64,000 nucleotides of DNA, from positions 457,558-521,557 of the forward strand of contig UICE01000003.1 in NCBI GenBank assembly GCA_900471815.1, read 5' to 3'. The translations under genes and the position numbers were made by a program. Positions 56,364 to 64,000 of this stretch are shown in pieces. How positions within the stretch are numbered: the first letter of the stretch is position 1; every line of letters starts with the position of its first letter. This stretch comes from Hyphomicrobiales bacterium (GTDB lineage: Bacteria > Pseudomonadota > Alphaproteobacteria > Rhizobiales > Rhizobiaceae). Under the pieces are notes generated by a model that saw only the letters and a list, made by a program, of their open reading frames with translations, was not told the DNA's origin and ran no database searches.

Positions 56364-57215
56364 ATGTCATCACAAAAGAAAGCTCTTTGCGGTTTTCTGA
56401 TACTGGCGGCGCTCTTGGCCAGTTCCTTGGCGCGCTCACAATCAAACGAAATTGATGTGGATGTAGAGCTTGTTCTTGCGGTTGACGCATCGCGCTCGAT
56501 GCAAAGTTTTGAGCAAAAAATTCAGAGAGATGGTTACGTTGCGGCTTTTCGGCAAAGAGACGTGGTTCGCGCCATTCAGGAGGGCGTTCATGGCAAGGTT
56601 GCGATTACCTATGTCGAATGGGCAGGCTCGACAATGCAACGGGTCATCGTTCCATGGATGGTGGTGGACAGTACAGAATCTGCTGAAAAGTTCGCATCCC
56701 TACTTGCAGCGCCTATCCCAACAACACAAAGCAGGACGTCTATCTCAGGCGTCATCGACTTTGGCGCCACCCTTTTCGATGATAACGGTTTTAAAGGGTT
56801 GCGCCGTGTCATCGATGTTTCTGGAGATGGTGCAAACAATAATGGACGCCCCGTACTTGAAGCCAGAAATGATGCGACCGCAAAGGGTGTAACGATAAAT
56901 GGATTGCCCCTTATGACCCGGGGCGATTTTTACTCCGATTGGGCCGTCGAGGATTTGGATGTCTATTACACAAACTGTGTCATTGGCGGGCCCGGTGCAT
57001 TCATGATTCCCGTCAATTCGTGGGATCAATTTCCTGAGGCGGTAAGACGCAAGCTTGTCCTCGAATTAGCGGGAGGTGCATTCGATGTGCACAAGGTGGA
57101 TTATCGCTCATCAGATATGCCTCCTATTTCGGTTGTACAGAACAAGCGGGAATACGACTGTTTGTCCGGAGAGCGAATATGGCAAAAGCGGATGCAGGAC
57201 TGGGAGTCCCGCTAA
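56364..57215 (+). CDS. DUF1194 protein with von Willebrand factor A domain, exported
   Basis: A 283-residue protein with a signal peptide (hydrophobic stretch CGFLILAALLASSLARS, cut about residue 30). The mature part is a vWFA fold with the metal-ion site DASRSM (DxSxS) in ELVLAVDASRSM at the first strand and DVSGDGANN further on. Such DUF1194 proteins are periplasmic and of unknown function. ATG 56364 gives a standard signal peptide; the frame open to 56250 runs through the terminator. It converges with the regulator gene, 5 bp apart. Confidence 0.9.
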   Translation: MSSQKKALCGFLILAALLASSLARSQSNEIDVDVELVLAVDASRSMQSFEQKIQRDGYVAAFRQRDVVRAIQEGVHGKVAITYVEWAGSTMQRVIVPWMVVDSTESAEKFASLLAAPIPTTQSRTSISGVIDFGATLFDDNGFKGLRRVIDVSGDGANNNGRPVLEARNDATAKGVTINGLPLMTRGDFYSDWAVEDLDVYYTNCVIGGPGAFMIPVNSWDQFPEAVRRKLVLELAGGAFDVHKVDYRSSDMPPISVVQNKREYDCLSGERIWQKRMQDWESR

Positions 57216-57220
57216 CCTGA

Positions 57221-58219
57221 CTAGGCAGCCATAAGCTGCTTGCGATCAGCGCGCTCCTGTTGTGGCGAGCGCCCATATAGTTCGCGATAGCATTTTGAAA
57301 AGTGTGAGGCGGAAACAAATCCGCAAGCTACCGCGACTTCAACAATGGGCATTGACGATTGGATCAACAGATGGCGTGCACGATCAAGCCGGATTTCCAG
57401 ATAGTAGCGAGCAGGGGAACGCCCCATTTCCTGGCGGAATAAGCGTTCAATCTGGCGGCGAGACAGGCCGACATGATCGGCAATTTCTATCAATGAAAGT
57501 GGTTCGGAAAGTCGCGCTTCCATCAGCTCGATAATCGTAAGCACTTTTGAATTTTGTACACCTAGCCGCGCACGGAGAGGCAGACGTTGGCGGTCATGCG
57601 GACTGCGGACTCGATCGGTTAGAGCCTGCTCGCAAACGCGGTTGACGATATTATCGCCAAAATCATCACCAATAAGTTTGAGCATCATGTCGAGCGCAGC
57701 AGTGCCCCCGGCACAGGTGTAAATATTGCCATCGACCTCAAAAAGATCGGCATAGACATCAGCTTTAGGAAAGGCTTCCGCAAAGCCGGGCAGGTTTTCC
57801 CAGTGAATGGCACAGCGCTTGCCTGAGAGCAGGCCAGCCGCAGCCAGTATATGCGCACCTGTACATAGTCCACCGACCGCGACGCCGCGGTTGAATTCCT
57901 CGCGAAGCCAGGCAAAAACGGACTTGTTCTGGAACTTTTCAACGTGAACGCCCGAGCAAACAAAGACCATTGATGGACGGTCTTCGCCGGTCAAGTAACG
58001 CCGCTCATCTTCAAGCGAGGAATTGGCGGCGCATTCAACGCCATTTGATGCTGTTACCGGCTTTGCATCCACCGATGCGAGGCGCCAACGATATGCCTCA
58101 TATCCCAACATGCGATTGGCAATACGCAAAGGCTCAATCGCAGTCGCAAATGCGATCATAGAGAAATTCGGAACCAGAAAAAATACGAAAGAGCGCTTGG
58201 TGAGACCGACTTGATCCAT
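57221..58219 (-). CDS. GlxA-family AraC-type regulator (GbdR-like)
   Basis: A 332-residue regulator with an N-terminal DJ-1/PfpI-like domain (residues 10-170; AVGGLCTGAHILAAAGLLSG is its nucleophile-elbow region) and a C-terminal AraC domain with two helix-turn-helix motifs (IADHVGLSRRQIERLFRQE and ACGFVSASHFSKCYRELYG). Relatives such as GbdR sense glycine betaine and dimethylglycine. The dimethylglycine dehydrogenase-like gene just beyond DUF1194 is a natural target. TGTCGCA sites lie upstream of both genes. Confidence 0.9.
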   Translation of the reverse strand: MDQVGLTKRSFVFFLVPNFSMIAFATAIEPLRIANRMLGYEAYRWRLASVDAKPVTASNGVECAANSSLEDERRYLTGEDRPSMVFVCSGVHVEKFQNKSVFAWLREEFNRGVAVGGLCTGAHILAAAGLLSGKRCAIHWENLPGFAEAFPKADVYADLFEVDGNIYTCAGGTAALDMMLKLIGDDFGDNIVNRVCEQALTDRVRSPHDRQRLPLRARLGVQNSKVLTIIELMEARLSEPLSLIEIADHVGLSRRQIERLFRQEMGRSPARYYLEIRLDRARHLLIQSSMPIVEVAVACGFVSASHFSKCYRELYGRSPQQERADRKQLMAA

Positions 58220-58254
58220 GTTGACCTATGTTCCCGTATCTGGCTTTAAGGCCA

Positions 58255-58261
58255 TGTCGCA
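58255..58261. promoter_or_regulatory. TGTCGCA motif upstream of the regulator
   Basis: One of three TGTCGCA copies found near the betaine-type genes. This copy is 36 bp upstream of the regulator start; a second is at 58356-58362, and a third precedes the dimethylglycine dehydrogenase-like gene. A shared site for the GlxA-family regulator is a testable guess. Confidence 0.3.
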
Positions 58262-58385
58262 CCTGAACCAGCATGTTCCGGCGGCGGGCGTGGTCTTTAG
58301 AGCTTTTTTTCAGATACAACCATAGAACTATTCTAAATGGAAGGGCTTGGCCCTGTGTCGCAAAAGCGCAGGTGTAACTAATATT

Positions 58386-58422
58386 AAAGGGAGCAGATAG
58401 TTCGTTATCTGCTCCCTTTTTT
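58386..58422 (-). terminator. strong bidirectional hairpin terminator
   Basis: A perfect 14-bp stem (58386-58399 with 58406-58419) has a 6-base loop, with T on the plus side and A on the other. It lies 16 bp past the stop of the small DUF1127-like gene, which it most likely terminates, and would isolate it from the regulator gene. Confidence 0.85.
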
Positions 58423-58437
58423 GAATTGGCCTCGCAT

Positions 58438-58698
58438 TTAATTTGGCCGGCGTTTCATTTCATTGCATTCCTGCACCTGACGCTCGTACAGATCAGGCCA
58501 GCCAATATCTTGCCGAATACCTTCGGGCAGTGAATCAAGTGCACTTTCCGTAGCGTGAAATCTGCGGTTGCGAATAACGGAATCGCGTGCATTCAAAACA
58601 GCTCGCGCCAAGCCGTGTACGTGCTCGTTAATGGAAGCTGCAATACGCTCGGAAAATCCAATCTCGCCCTTATTATAGCCTTCGTCACAAATACTCAT
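58438..58698 (-). CDS. DUF1127-like small protein
   Basis: An 86-residue protein. The C-terminal part reads ALDSLPEGIRQDIGWPDLYER, close to the DUF1127 pattern of a short helix, Leu-Pro and an Arg-Asp-Ile-Gly turn. Arg-rich DUF1127 proteins in this group bind RNA and affect phosphate and carbon metabolism; this one has fewer Arg than the shortest examples. GGAGAACGAAG precedes the ATG. It is divergent from the LysR gene. Confidence 0.7.
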   Translation of the reverse strand: MSICDEGYNKGEIGFSERIAASINEHVHGLARAVLNARDSVIRNRRFHATESALDSLPEGIRQDIGWPDLYERQVQECNEMKRRPN

Positions 58699-58768
58699 CT
58701 TCGTTCTCCTTTTTGAAAAGAAAGGTGCTTCATGCTTACCTTTCGATACACTTGACTATCGGCGCTAA

Positions 58769-58783
58769 TTGATGTTCAATCAA
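58769..58783. promoter_or_regulatory. inverted repeat TTGAT-N5-ATCAA in the DUF1127/LysR intergenic region
   Basis: A perfect 5+5 inverted repeat of a size seen in LysR-type operators (T-N11-A within it) lies 53 bp before the LysR start. It may be the autoregulatory site; the short arms make this a weak call. Confidence 0.35.
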
Positions 58784-58835
58784 ACGAAATTAGAGAATGG
58801 TATAATTAAGAAAAATTGATCTGTGAGGATGTGAC

Positions 58836-59744
58836 ATGTCAGCACCAATGCATCACCCGATTCCGATCCTGGATCTGGACGTATTGCGCACATTTGCAAT
58901 GATTGCCGAAACTGGCAGCTTTTCCAGCGCTGCCAATGCAGTCTTCCGCACCCCTTCCGCAGTTTCGATGCAAATCAAGAAGCTGGAAGAGGTGCTCGGT
59001 CATGTTCTGTTGGAACGTGACGCACGATCAGTAAAGTTAACACCAAGTGGCGAGATATTGCTGGGTTATGCCAAGCGCATGCTCTCACTGAACCGCGAAA
59101 CAGTTGCAAAATTTATTGCTCCGACAGTTTCTGGTGTTGTGCGGCTTGGAGCACCGGATGATGTTGGAGAAAGAGTGCTCCCGTTTGTCTTAAAGAGATT
59201 TGCTGAGTCGCACCCGGATGTGACAGTCGACGTGGTTATCGATCAGAGCAACAACCTACGGAAGCGCCTTGATGAGCAGCGTCTCGACGTGACCTTGGTC
59301 AATGTCAATGAGACATTGGCGAAGCATGATGAAATTGAAGTTCTCATGACTGAAAAGATTATCTGGGCCGGAGCCAAGTGCGGTAATGCCCACGAACGCA
59401 GTCCACTGCCGTTGTCGATGTGGGAGGAGGGCTGCATCTGGCGTGCCAACGCCATTGAGGCATTGGAGAGCATGGGTCGCGATTATCGCGTCGCTTATAT
59501 GAGCGCACATACGATGGGCCAGCGCGCAGCCATCGTTGCCGATTTAGCGGTCGCACCATTCTCGAAGTTTCTTCTGGATGACAATATGGTTCAGCTTGGA
59601 CCAGAGCACGGATTACCCGAGCTTGGTGAATCAAAGCTTGGTATGCTCGTCACCAAGAATGCCGGTGCCCACATTAAAGCAGTAGCTCAACATCTTCGCG
59701 TCTATTTCGAAGGGTATGAACGTACTGGCAAACTTACCTGCTGA
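58836..59744 (+). CDS. LysR-family transcriptional regulator
   Basis: A 302-residue regulator. The N-terminal winged helix-turn-helix reads AMIAETGSFSSAANAVFRTPSAVSMQIKKLEEVLG (about residues 20-55, shown in parts: SSAANAV, SAVSMQIKKLEE). The C-terminal effector domain has no feature that names the ligand. It starts with a short polar segment. It ends 11 bp inside the convergent cutC gene. Likely targets are itself and the divergent DUF1127-like gene. Confidence 0.92.
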   Translation: MSAPMHHPIPILDLDVLRTFAMIAETGSFSSAANAVFRTPSAVSMQIKKLEEVLGHVLLERDARSVKLTPSGEILLGYAKRMLSLNRETVAKFIAPTVSGVVRLGAPDDVGERVLPFVLKRFAESHPDVTVDVVIDQSNNLRKRLDEQRLDVTLVNVNETLAKHDEIEVLMTEKIIWAGAKCGNAHERSPLPLSMWEEGCIWRANAIEALESMGRDYRVAYMSAHTMGQRAAIVADLAVAPFSKFLLDDNMVQLGPEHGLPELGESKLGMLVTKNAGAHIKAVAQHLRVYFEGYERTGKLTC

Positions 59745-60456
59745 GGCAATAGTTTTTCAAAGCTCTAACGAGATCCGGGCAAGTCTGCTTTTGCGAGGCG
59801 GTTTCAAAACCAAGCCGCCTTGCCGATTCACTGACAATGGGCCGGGAAACCGCGCAAGATGAATGTATTTCTGCAAAGGGAATGCGATCAAGGAGCATCT
59901 CGGCATTGTCGATGTTGACGCCCGATCCGGGCATGATTTTTATCCGTCCGTCAGCAAGCTCAAACGTTTGCTGCAGATCATCAACACCTTCGCGAGAAGT
60001 TGGCGCGCGTCCGGAGGTGAGGATTCTTTCAAATCCGAGATCGACTGCCATATTAATGGCATCTTCAAGGTCTGGCACGAGGTCAAATGCACGATGCAAC
60101 GTAACACCCAGTCCGCTGCATTGCCGGATTAGCCGTCCAAGCGTCTTGTGATCCAACTCGCCGCTGATCAGGTTTGCGCCAAAAACAACACCTGAAAGAC
60201 CGCTCGCACGAATAACATCGATTTCGCGAAGCATTGCATCGACATCAGTTTCGTTGAAAACGAAGTTTCCTGGACGGGGCCGGATCATCGCGTAGATAGG
60301 TATTGATGATGCAGCAGCTTGACCGATCAGGCCGGGAGTTGGCGTCAAGCCACCGAGCTCGAGTGCGGAACAGAGTTCCACGCGGTCAGCGCCACCCTTT
60401 ATTGCCGCTGCCAACCCTTCAGGACTATCCACGCAAACTTCAAGTAAAACAGTCAT
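59734..60456 (-). CDS. cutC: CutC-family protein
   Basis: A 240-residue TIM-barrel protein. It begins VLLEVCVDSPEGLAAAIKGGADRVELCSA, the family opening, and carries MIRPRPGNFVFNETDVDAM near residue 60 and GRAPTSREGVDDL in the middle. CutC was first linked to copper handling, but the evidence is weak and an enzymatic role is likely. It overlaps the upstream kinase gene by 4 bp, so the two are co-translated; that pairing suggests sugar metabolism. Confidence 0.93.
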   Translation of the reverse strand: MTVLLEVCVDSPEGLAAAIKGGADRVELCSALELGGLTPTPGLIGQAAASSIPIYAMIRPRPGNFVFNETDVDAMLREIDVIRASGLSGVVFGANLISGELDHKTLGRLIRQCSGLGVTLHRAFDLVPDLEDAINMAVDLGFERILTSGRAPTSREGVDDLQQTFELADGRIKIMPGSGVNIDNAEMLLDRIPFAEIHSSCAVSRPIVSESARRLGFETASQKQTCPDLVRALKNYCLSR

Positions 60457-61367
60457 TTAGGCAGTTCCATCAATCCTAGAACTCCAGCGCCGATCAAGCC
60501 GGGTTCAATCTTAAGTTCTGCCGGAATTACCAGCGGCCTGTCAGTCCGTCTTAAGATACGGCGGCGAACTGCTTCGTCCAGTTTGCCGATCAGGGAGCGA
60601 GAATTAGCGAGTCCTCCGCCAACTGGTACAATAGAGGCTCCGACTATGTTGAGTGTCATTGCCAATGGTGCGCTTACAATATCAACATAAACGTCAATCG
60701 TTCGAGCTGCTGCCTCGTCACCAGCATCCCAAGCTGCAATAATCTCTGTGCTGGCAAGCGAAACACCGTGAATATGTGCATGGAGCCGTTCCATGCCGCG
60801 AGCCGCTCCTACTGCATCAACGCAGCCAATCTGACCGCAACCGCACGCATAACGAGGTATGGCAATGGGCGGGTTGCCTGCAAGTGTCGCCGAAACAGGA
60901 CCATGGCCCCATTCGCCTGCAAAACCTCCAGTCCCCTCGTGAATTTTGCCGTTTATAACCAGGCCACCGCCAACGCCTGTTCCCAGAATGATGCCGAAGA
61001 CAACCCGATGATTGCGTCCAGCACCGACGACAGCTTCGGACAATGCAAAACAGTCAGCATCGTTTGCCACAAGCACTGGCCGTTTCAGTTTCTCACTAAG
61101 GTCCGCAACCAACCGGCGGCCATTTATACATGGGATATTGGCACAAGTGATCACGCCAGTGTCAGAGTCGACAACTCCCGCGATTGATATAGATATCAGA
61201 CTTGTCGGAGCCACGCCGCCATCAGCCGCAATTTTTTCTATTGCCATGGCAAATAGATCGAAGTCGTGCAGGGGAGTAGCAACCTTGGACAAAGGGCGAA
61301 TATCTTCTGGCGAATAGGCTATCGCACCCTTGATGGCTGAGCCACCAATATCAAAACACGCTATCAT
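60453..61367 (-). CDS. ROK-family sugar kinase
   Basis: A 304-residue kinase. The phosphate-binding loop FDIGGSAIKGAIAY is at the start, and the zinc/sugar signature is CGCGQIGCVDAVGAARG. The residue after GCV is Asp where most ROK kinases have Glu. The ATP site includes GTGVGGGLVINGKI and EWGHGPV. It would phosphorylate a hexose or amino sugar such as N-acetylmannosamine. It is co-translated with cutC. Confidence 0.9.
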   Translation of the reverse strand: MIACFDIGGSAIKGAIAYSPEDIRPLSKVATPLHDFDLFAMAIEKIAADGGVAPTSLISISIAGVVDSDTGVITCANIPCINGRRLVADLSEKLKRPVLVANDADCFALSEAVVGAGRNHRVVFGIILGTGVGGGLVINGKIHEGTGGFAGEWGHGPVSATLAGNPPIAIPRYACGCGQIGCVDAVGAARGMERLHAHIHGVSLASTEIIAAWDAGDEAAARTIDVYVDIVSAPLAMTLNIVGASIVPVGGGLANSRSLIGKLDEAVRRRILRRTDRPLVIPAELKIEPGLIGAGVLGLMELPK

Positions 61368-61433
61368 AGGTGGTAATTTCCGGAATCACTCATATGAGGT
61401 TGTTTGATAGCGGAAATTACGAAATTAACAAAG

Positions 61434-63539
61434 CTAATCACGTGATCGGCGGGCAGCGCGATCCTCACGTGAACGGCGACGCGGCGTGGCGTCACCTGCA
61501 ATGCCATCCTCGCTGACATTTTTGCGTGGAGGCAAGGTAACGGCTTTGGACAGTTTTGGGAAAGGATCGACCTTATTAGGCATCGCCATTGCATAAACGA
61601 AATGTTCTTGGAACTTCGGTTCGAGAGCAGTTTCAATTTTCTCGATGCGAGTAACAGTGTCCTCGATTTCGCGGCGATAGTTGCGGTTTAGCAAAGCCAT
61701 GCGTGCGCCGGTACCCGCCGCGTTACCCACGGCTTGAACCTTGTCCAAATCGCAATCAGGGATCAGACCGAGAACCATGGCGTATTTCGGATCGATAAAC
61801 GAGCCAAAGGCGCCGGCAAACCGTATTTGATCGACGTGATCAATGCCCAACTTGTCCATCAGCAACTTGACCCCGGCATAAAGTGCCGCCTTTGCCAGCT
61901 GAATGGCTCGGACATCTGTCTGGGTAATGGTAATTGTCGGCATACCTTCATGCAAAAGGTAGGAAAACGTGCGGCCAGTTGCCATAACGCGTGGTGATTT
62001 GGCAGCAAGGCTACCGTCGATCACGCCATCTTCGGAAATTATTCCAGACAGATACATCTCCGCAACGACTTCAATAATGGCCGAGCCGCAAATGCCGGTA
62101 ATACCGCTTGCCGCCACAGCGTCATCAAAGCCCGGCTCGTCGGACCATTGTTCTGTGCCGATCACCCGGAAGCGAGGCTCCAGAGTTACGGGATCTATGC
62201 GAACCCTCTCAATGGCGCCGGGTGCTGCACGCTGACCACCAGAAATTTCTGCACCTTCAAAGGCCGGACCAGTCGGCGATGAGGCGGCAACTGTACGATG
62301 ACGATTTCCCAGAACGATCTCGGCATTGGTGCCAACGTCAACCAGCAACATCATCTCTTCTTGGCGATGCGGGCCCTCCGCCAGAGTGGCGGCTGCAGCA
62401 TCAGCGCCAACGTGCCCAGCGATACATGGCAGCATGTAAACACGGGTTCCGAGATTCATCGGAAGGCCAATGTCAGATGATTTGAGATGCACAGCGCCTG
62501 AAACCGCCAGCGCAAATGGCGCTCCACCTAGCTCTGTCGGATCAATGCCGAGGAAAAGATGGTGCATGATCGGATTACCGACGAAAACTGCATCGAGAAT
62601 ATCTTCGCGGGCAACTCCGCCTTCGGCGCAGACCCTGTCGATCAGTTCATTTATCGCCCCACGAACGGCGGTGGTCATGCCTTCGCGTCCGTCCGGATTC
62701 ATCATGACATATGAGACGCGGCTCATCAGGTCTTCGCCGAAGCGGATTTGCGGATTGGACGTGCCCGCCGATGCGATGGTACGAACTGAAAGAAGCGACG
62801 ACAGATGCATGGCAATCGTCGTGGAGCCTATATCACAAGCAATGCCATAGGCTTCATTCTTGAGGCCAGGCCACAAGCCGATCATGGTTGGGCGGGATGT
62901 CTCTTCATCATGGTGGATAGCGGCAGTGACGCCCCATTCGCCCTTGCGAAGTATCTTCTGAACATCGGCGAGAAGATAGGTGTCGACGTCTATATTGTGA
63001 AAGCCCCATTCCTTTTCGAGCGCAGCCTTCAGTCGGTCTAGATCGCCAAGCGGTTTGTGCATGTCGGGCTCTTCAACCTCGACATAGCACATGCGGATAG
63101 CGGGATTACGCTCGATCACGCGTGTGTCGACGTCTTTGCGTACGACCTGTGCATTGACTTGAACGTCTTGCGGAACGTCGACAACAAGATCGCCAAGGAT
63201 TGTCGCCGAACAGGACAGGCGCCTGCCTTGTTTCAGGTCCCGCTTTTCCGCGTATCGTTGCTCTTTGGCGCCAAATTCCGAAATATGATCGTTGGAGGAG
63301 GTAATGCCATGTTTGGCAAAGCGGCCCTCCTGTACTTCGACCTGACAACGGCCGCAAATACCGCGACCGCCACAAACACTTTCGACATATACGCCGAGAG
63401 TACGTGCTGCATCGAGGATAGGAGTGCCAACTGCAAAGCGACCACGCTTTCCTGAAGGCATGAAAAGCACGAGTGCTTCTCTGGCGGAGCTTTCAGGTGT
63501 TTTAACGGGTGCGTTCAAGATCGGTACTCCAAAACTCAT
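61434..63539 (-). CDS. corrinoid activation protein, RamA/RACo-like
   Basis: A 701-residue protein that keeps corrinoid methyltransferase cofactors in the active Co(I) state using ATP. The N-terminus is a 2Fe-2S ferredoxin domain (SVCGGRGICGRCQV, C56, C62, C65, and C110), followed by a linker and a C-terminal ASKHA-type ATPase (CDIGSTTIAMHL near residue 235; LLVDVGTNAEIVLG near 395). It ends in a strongly basic tail (PRRRSREDRAARRSRD). It follows the methyltetrahydrofolate methyltransferase gene by 63 bp, behind a hairpin that pairs its possible ribosome site. Such clusters serve demethylation of betaine-type or methylamine compounds. Confidence 0.9.
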   Translation of the reverse strand: MSFGVPILNAPVKTPESSAREALVLFMPSGKRGRFAVGTPILDAARTLGVYVESVCGGRGICGRCQVEVQEGRFAKHGITSSNDHISEFGAKEQRYAEKRDLKQGRRLSCSATILGDLVVDVPQDVQVNAQVVRKDVDTRVIERNPAIRMCYVEVEEPDMHKPLGDLDRLKAALEKEWGFHNIDVDTYLLADVQKILRKGEWGVTAAIHHDEETSRPTMIGLWPGLKNEAYGIACDIGSTTIAMHLSSLLSVRTIASAGTSNPQIRFGEDLMSRVSYVMMNPDGREGMTTAVRGAINELIDRVCAEGGVAREDILDAVFVGNPIMHHLFLGIDPTELGGAPFALAVSGAVHLKSSDIGLPMNLGTRVYMLPCIAGHVGADAAAATLAEGPHRQEEMMLLVDVGTNAEIVLGNRHRTVAASSPTGPAFEGAEISGGQRAAPGAIERVRIDPVTLEPRFRVIGTEQWSDEPGFDDAVAASGITGICGSAIIEVVAEMYLSGIISEDGVIDGSLAAKSPRVMATGRTFSYLLHEGMPTITITQTDVRAIQLAKAALYAGVKLLMDKLGIDHVDQIRFAGAFGSFIDPKYAMVLGLIPDCDLDKVQAVGNAAGTGARMALLNRNYRREIEDTVTRIEKIETALEPKFQEHFVYAMAMPNKVDPFPKLSKAVTLPPRKNVSEDGIAGDATPRRRSREDRAARRSRD

Positions 63540-63570
63540 TAGGTGGAGGGCAGGGTGTAGCCTCCACCTA
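63540..63570 (-). promoter_or_regulatory. intercistronic hairpin before the RamA-like start
   Basis: A perfect 10-bp inverted repeat (63540-63549 with 63561-63570) fills most of the gap between the two genes. Read on the minus strand, the upstream arm contains GGTGGAGG, a good ribosome site; the stem ends next to the ATG at 63539. No T-run follows, so it is more likely translational control or messenger protection than termination. Confidence 0.55.
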
Positions 63571-63602
63571 TCTATGCCGGGCCGAGCGTCTGACGCAAAC
63601 GG

Positions 63603-64000
63603 CTAGCTTGCGACGCCGCGTCGCGCATCTCGTCCACCACGGCGACGACCGCCACCGGATGAATCGGCAGGGACAGAAATTCCTGCTGTTGCACCTGCCG
63701 CTGCTGGCTGATGGTCACGGTATTTTTTGATCCAATAGGTGCAATTGGCATCAGTGCCGTTGAGAACATTGGCAGCGTGCACCGCTTCCATCTCCTGTGG
63801 GCGGCAGGGATTCATAATGGCCGACGTCATCCCAGCGCCGATGACCATTGGAATGAAACCGGCATTGATGCCATGACGATGCGGTAAACCGAACGAAATG
63901 TTTGACAGGCCGCAAGTGGTATTTACCTTGAGTTCTTCCCGCAGGCGGCGAAGCAGGGCAAATACCTGACGTCCCGCATCGCCGAGGGCTCCGATGGGCA
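63603..64000 (-). CDS. methyltetrahydrofolate:corrinoid methyltransferase, cut by the right window edge
   Basis: The minus strand is open from the stop at 63603 to the last base, with no start in view, so only the C-terminal 131 or so residues are visible. TTCGLSNISFGLPHRHGINA and PMVIGAGMTSAIMNPC match the pterin-binding fold of the AcsE/MtvA-type methyltransferases that pass a methyl group between a corrinoid protein and tetrahydrofolate. The protein ends in a Gly/Arg-rich basic tail (SSGGGRRRGGRDARR). The rest of the gene and probably a corrinoid protein lie to the right. Confidence 0.85.
   Translation of the reverse strand, partial: PIGALGDAGRQVFALLRRLREELKVNTTCGLSNISFGLPHRHGINAGFIPMVIGAGMTSAIMNPCRPQEMEAVHAANVLNGTDANCTYWIKKYRDHQPAAAGATAGISVPADSSGGGRRRGGRDARRGVAS

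Noticed and set aside
63572-63769. 65-residue minus-strand frame at the right edge
   Set aside because: It lies inside the methyltransferase gene in another frame; the methyltransferase frame carries clear family motifs.

Overview
The window looks like chromosomal DNA of an alphaproteobacterium of the order Hyphomicrobiales, most likely the Brucella/Ochrobactrum/Pseudochrobactrum group. The grounds are the gene families (fused secDF, thiCOSG, soxDAG, BA14K-like and DUF1127-like small proteins, PdxJ, rhizobial-type RamA-like activase) and a base composition that appears to sit near 50 % GC. The genus is inference. I see no CRISPR array, insertion sequence, integrase or rRNA; there is one tRNA (Lys-CTT).

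Left third (1-18.6 kb): a HerA-like ATPase cut by the window edge; a branched-chain amino acid block (ilvI-ilvH, then ilvC 9 kb on), with ilvIH preceded by a leader peptide and attenuator; a cobalt-type nitrile hydratase operon (alpha, beta, activator, plus a coupled exported protein); a RecD-like helicase, pdxJ, kup, a flavin monooxygenase with a TetR regulator; a BA14K-like protein, an EEP-family protein, a Nudix protein, a PhzF protein, tRNA-Lys, a RidA-like protein, rpsU and a flavin reductase.

Middle (18.6-45.7 kb): a TPP riboswitch driving thiC-thiO-thiS-thiG; an Fe-S-type Rrf2 regulator with a methyltransferase, divergent from sulfate transport genes sbp-cysT-cysW; a YbhN-like protein and CPA2 antiporter; secDF; a 2-oxoglutarate oxygenase; a purine pair (puuD-guaD); a FAD oxidoreductase; sarcosine oxidase soxD-soxA-soxG; and a large MscS channel. 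Several of these operons lack a usual neighbour (thiE, cysA, soxB, yajC), so the partners must lie elsewhere or be lost.

Right third (45.7-64 kb): the most interesting block is 45869-53372. It holds a HAD-UbiA fusion, a DprE1-like oxidase, an ArnE-like small flippase, an extended SDR and a PLP aminotransferase in one operon, with a convergent GT-C-like membrane protein behind a terminator. I read it as a pathway that makes, flips and uses a polyprenyl-phosphopentose donor related to mycobacterial decaprenylphosphoryl-arabinose, possibly aminated. After it come methyl-group and betaine catabolism genes: a dimethylglycine dehydrogenase-like protein, a GlxA/GbdR-like AraC regulator, and at the right edge a corrinoid-activating RamA-like protein with a methyltetrahydrofolate:corrinoid methyltransferase. 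Both of the last two carry Arg-rich C-terminal tails. With soxDAG they suggest the organism strips methyl groups from betaine-type compounds.
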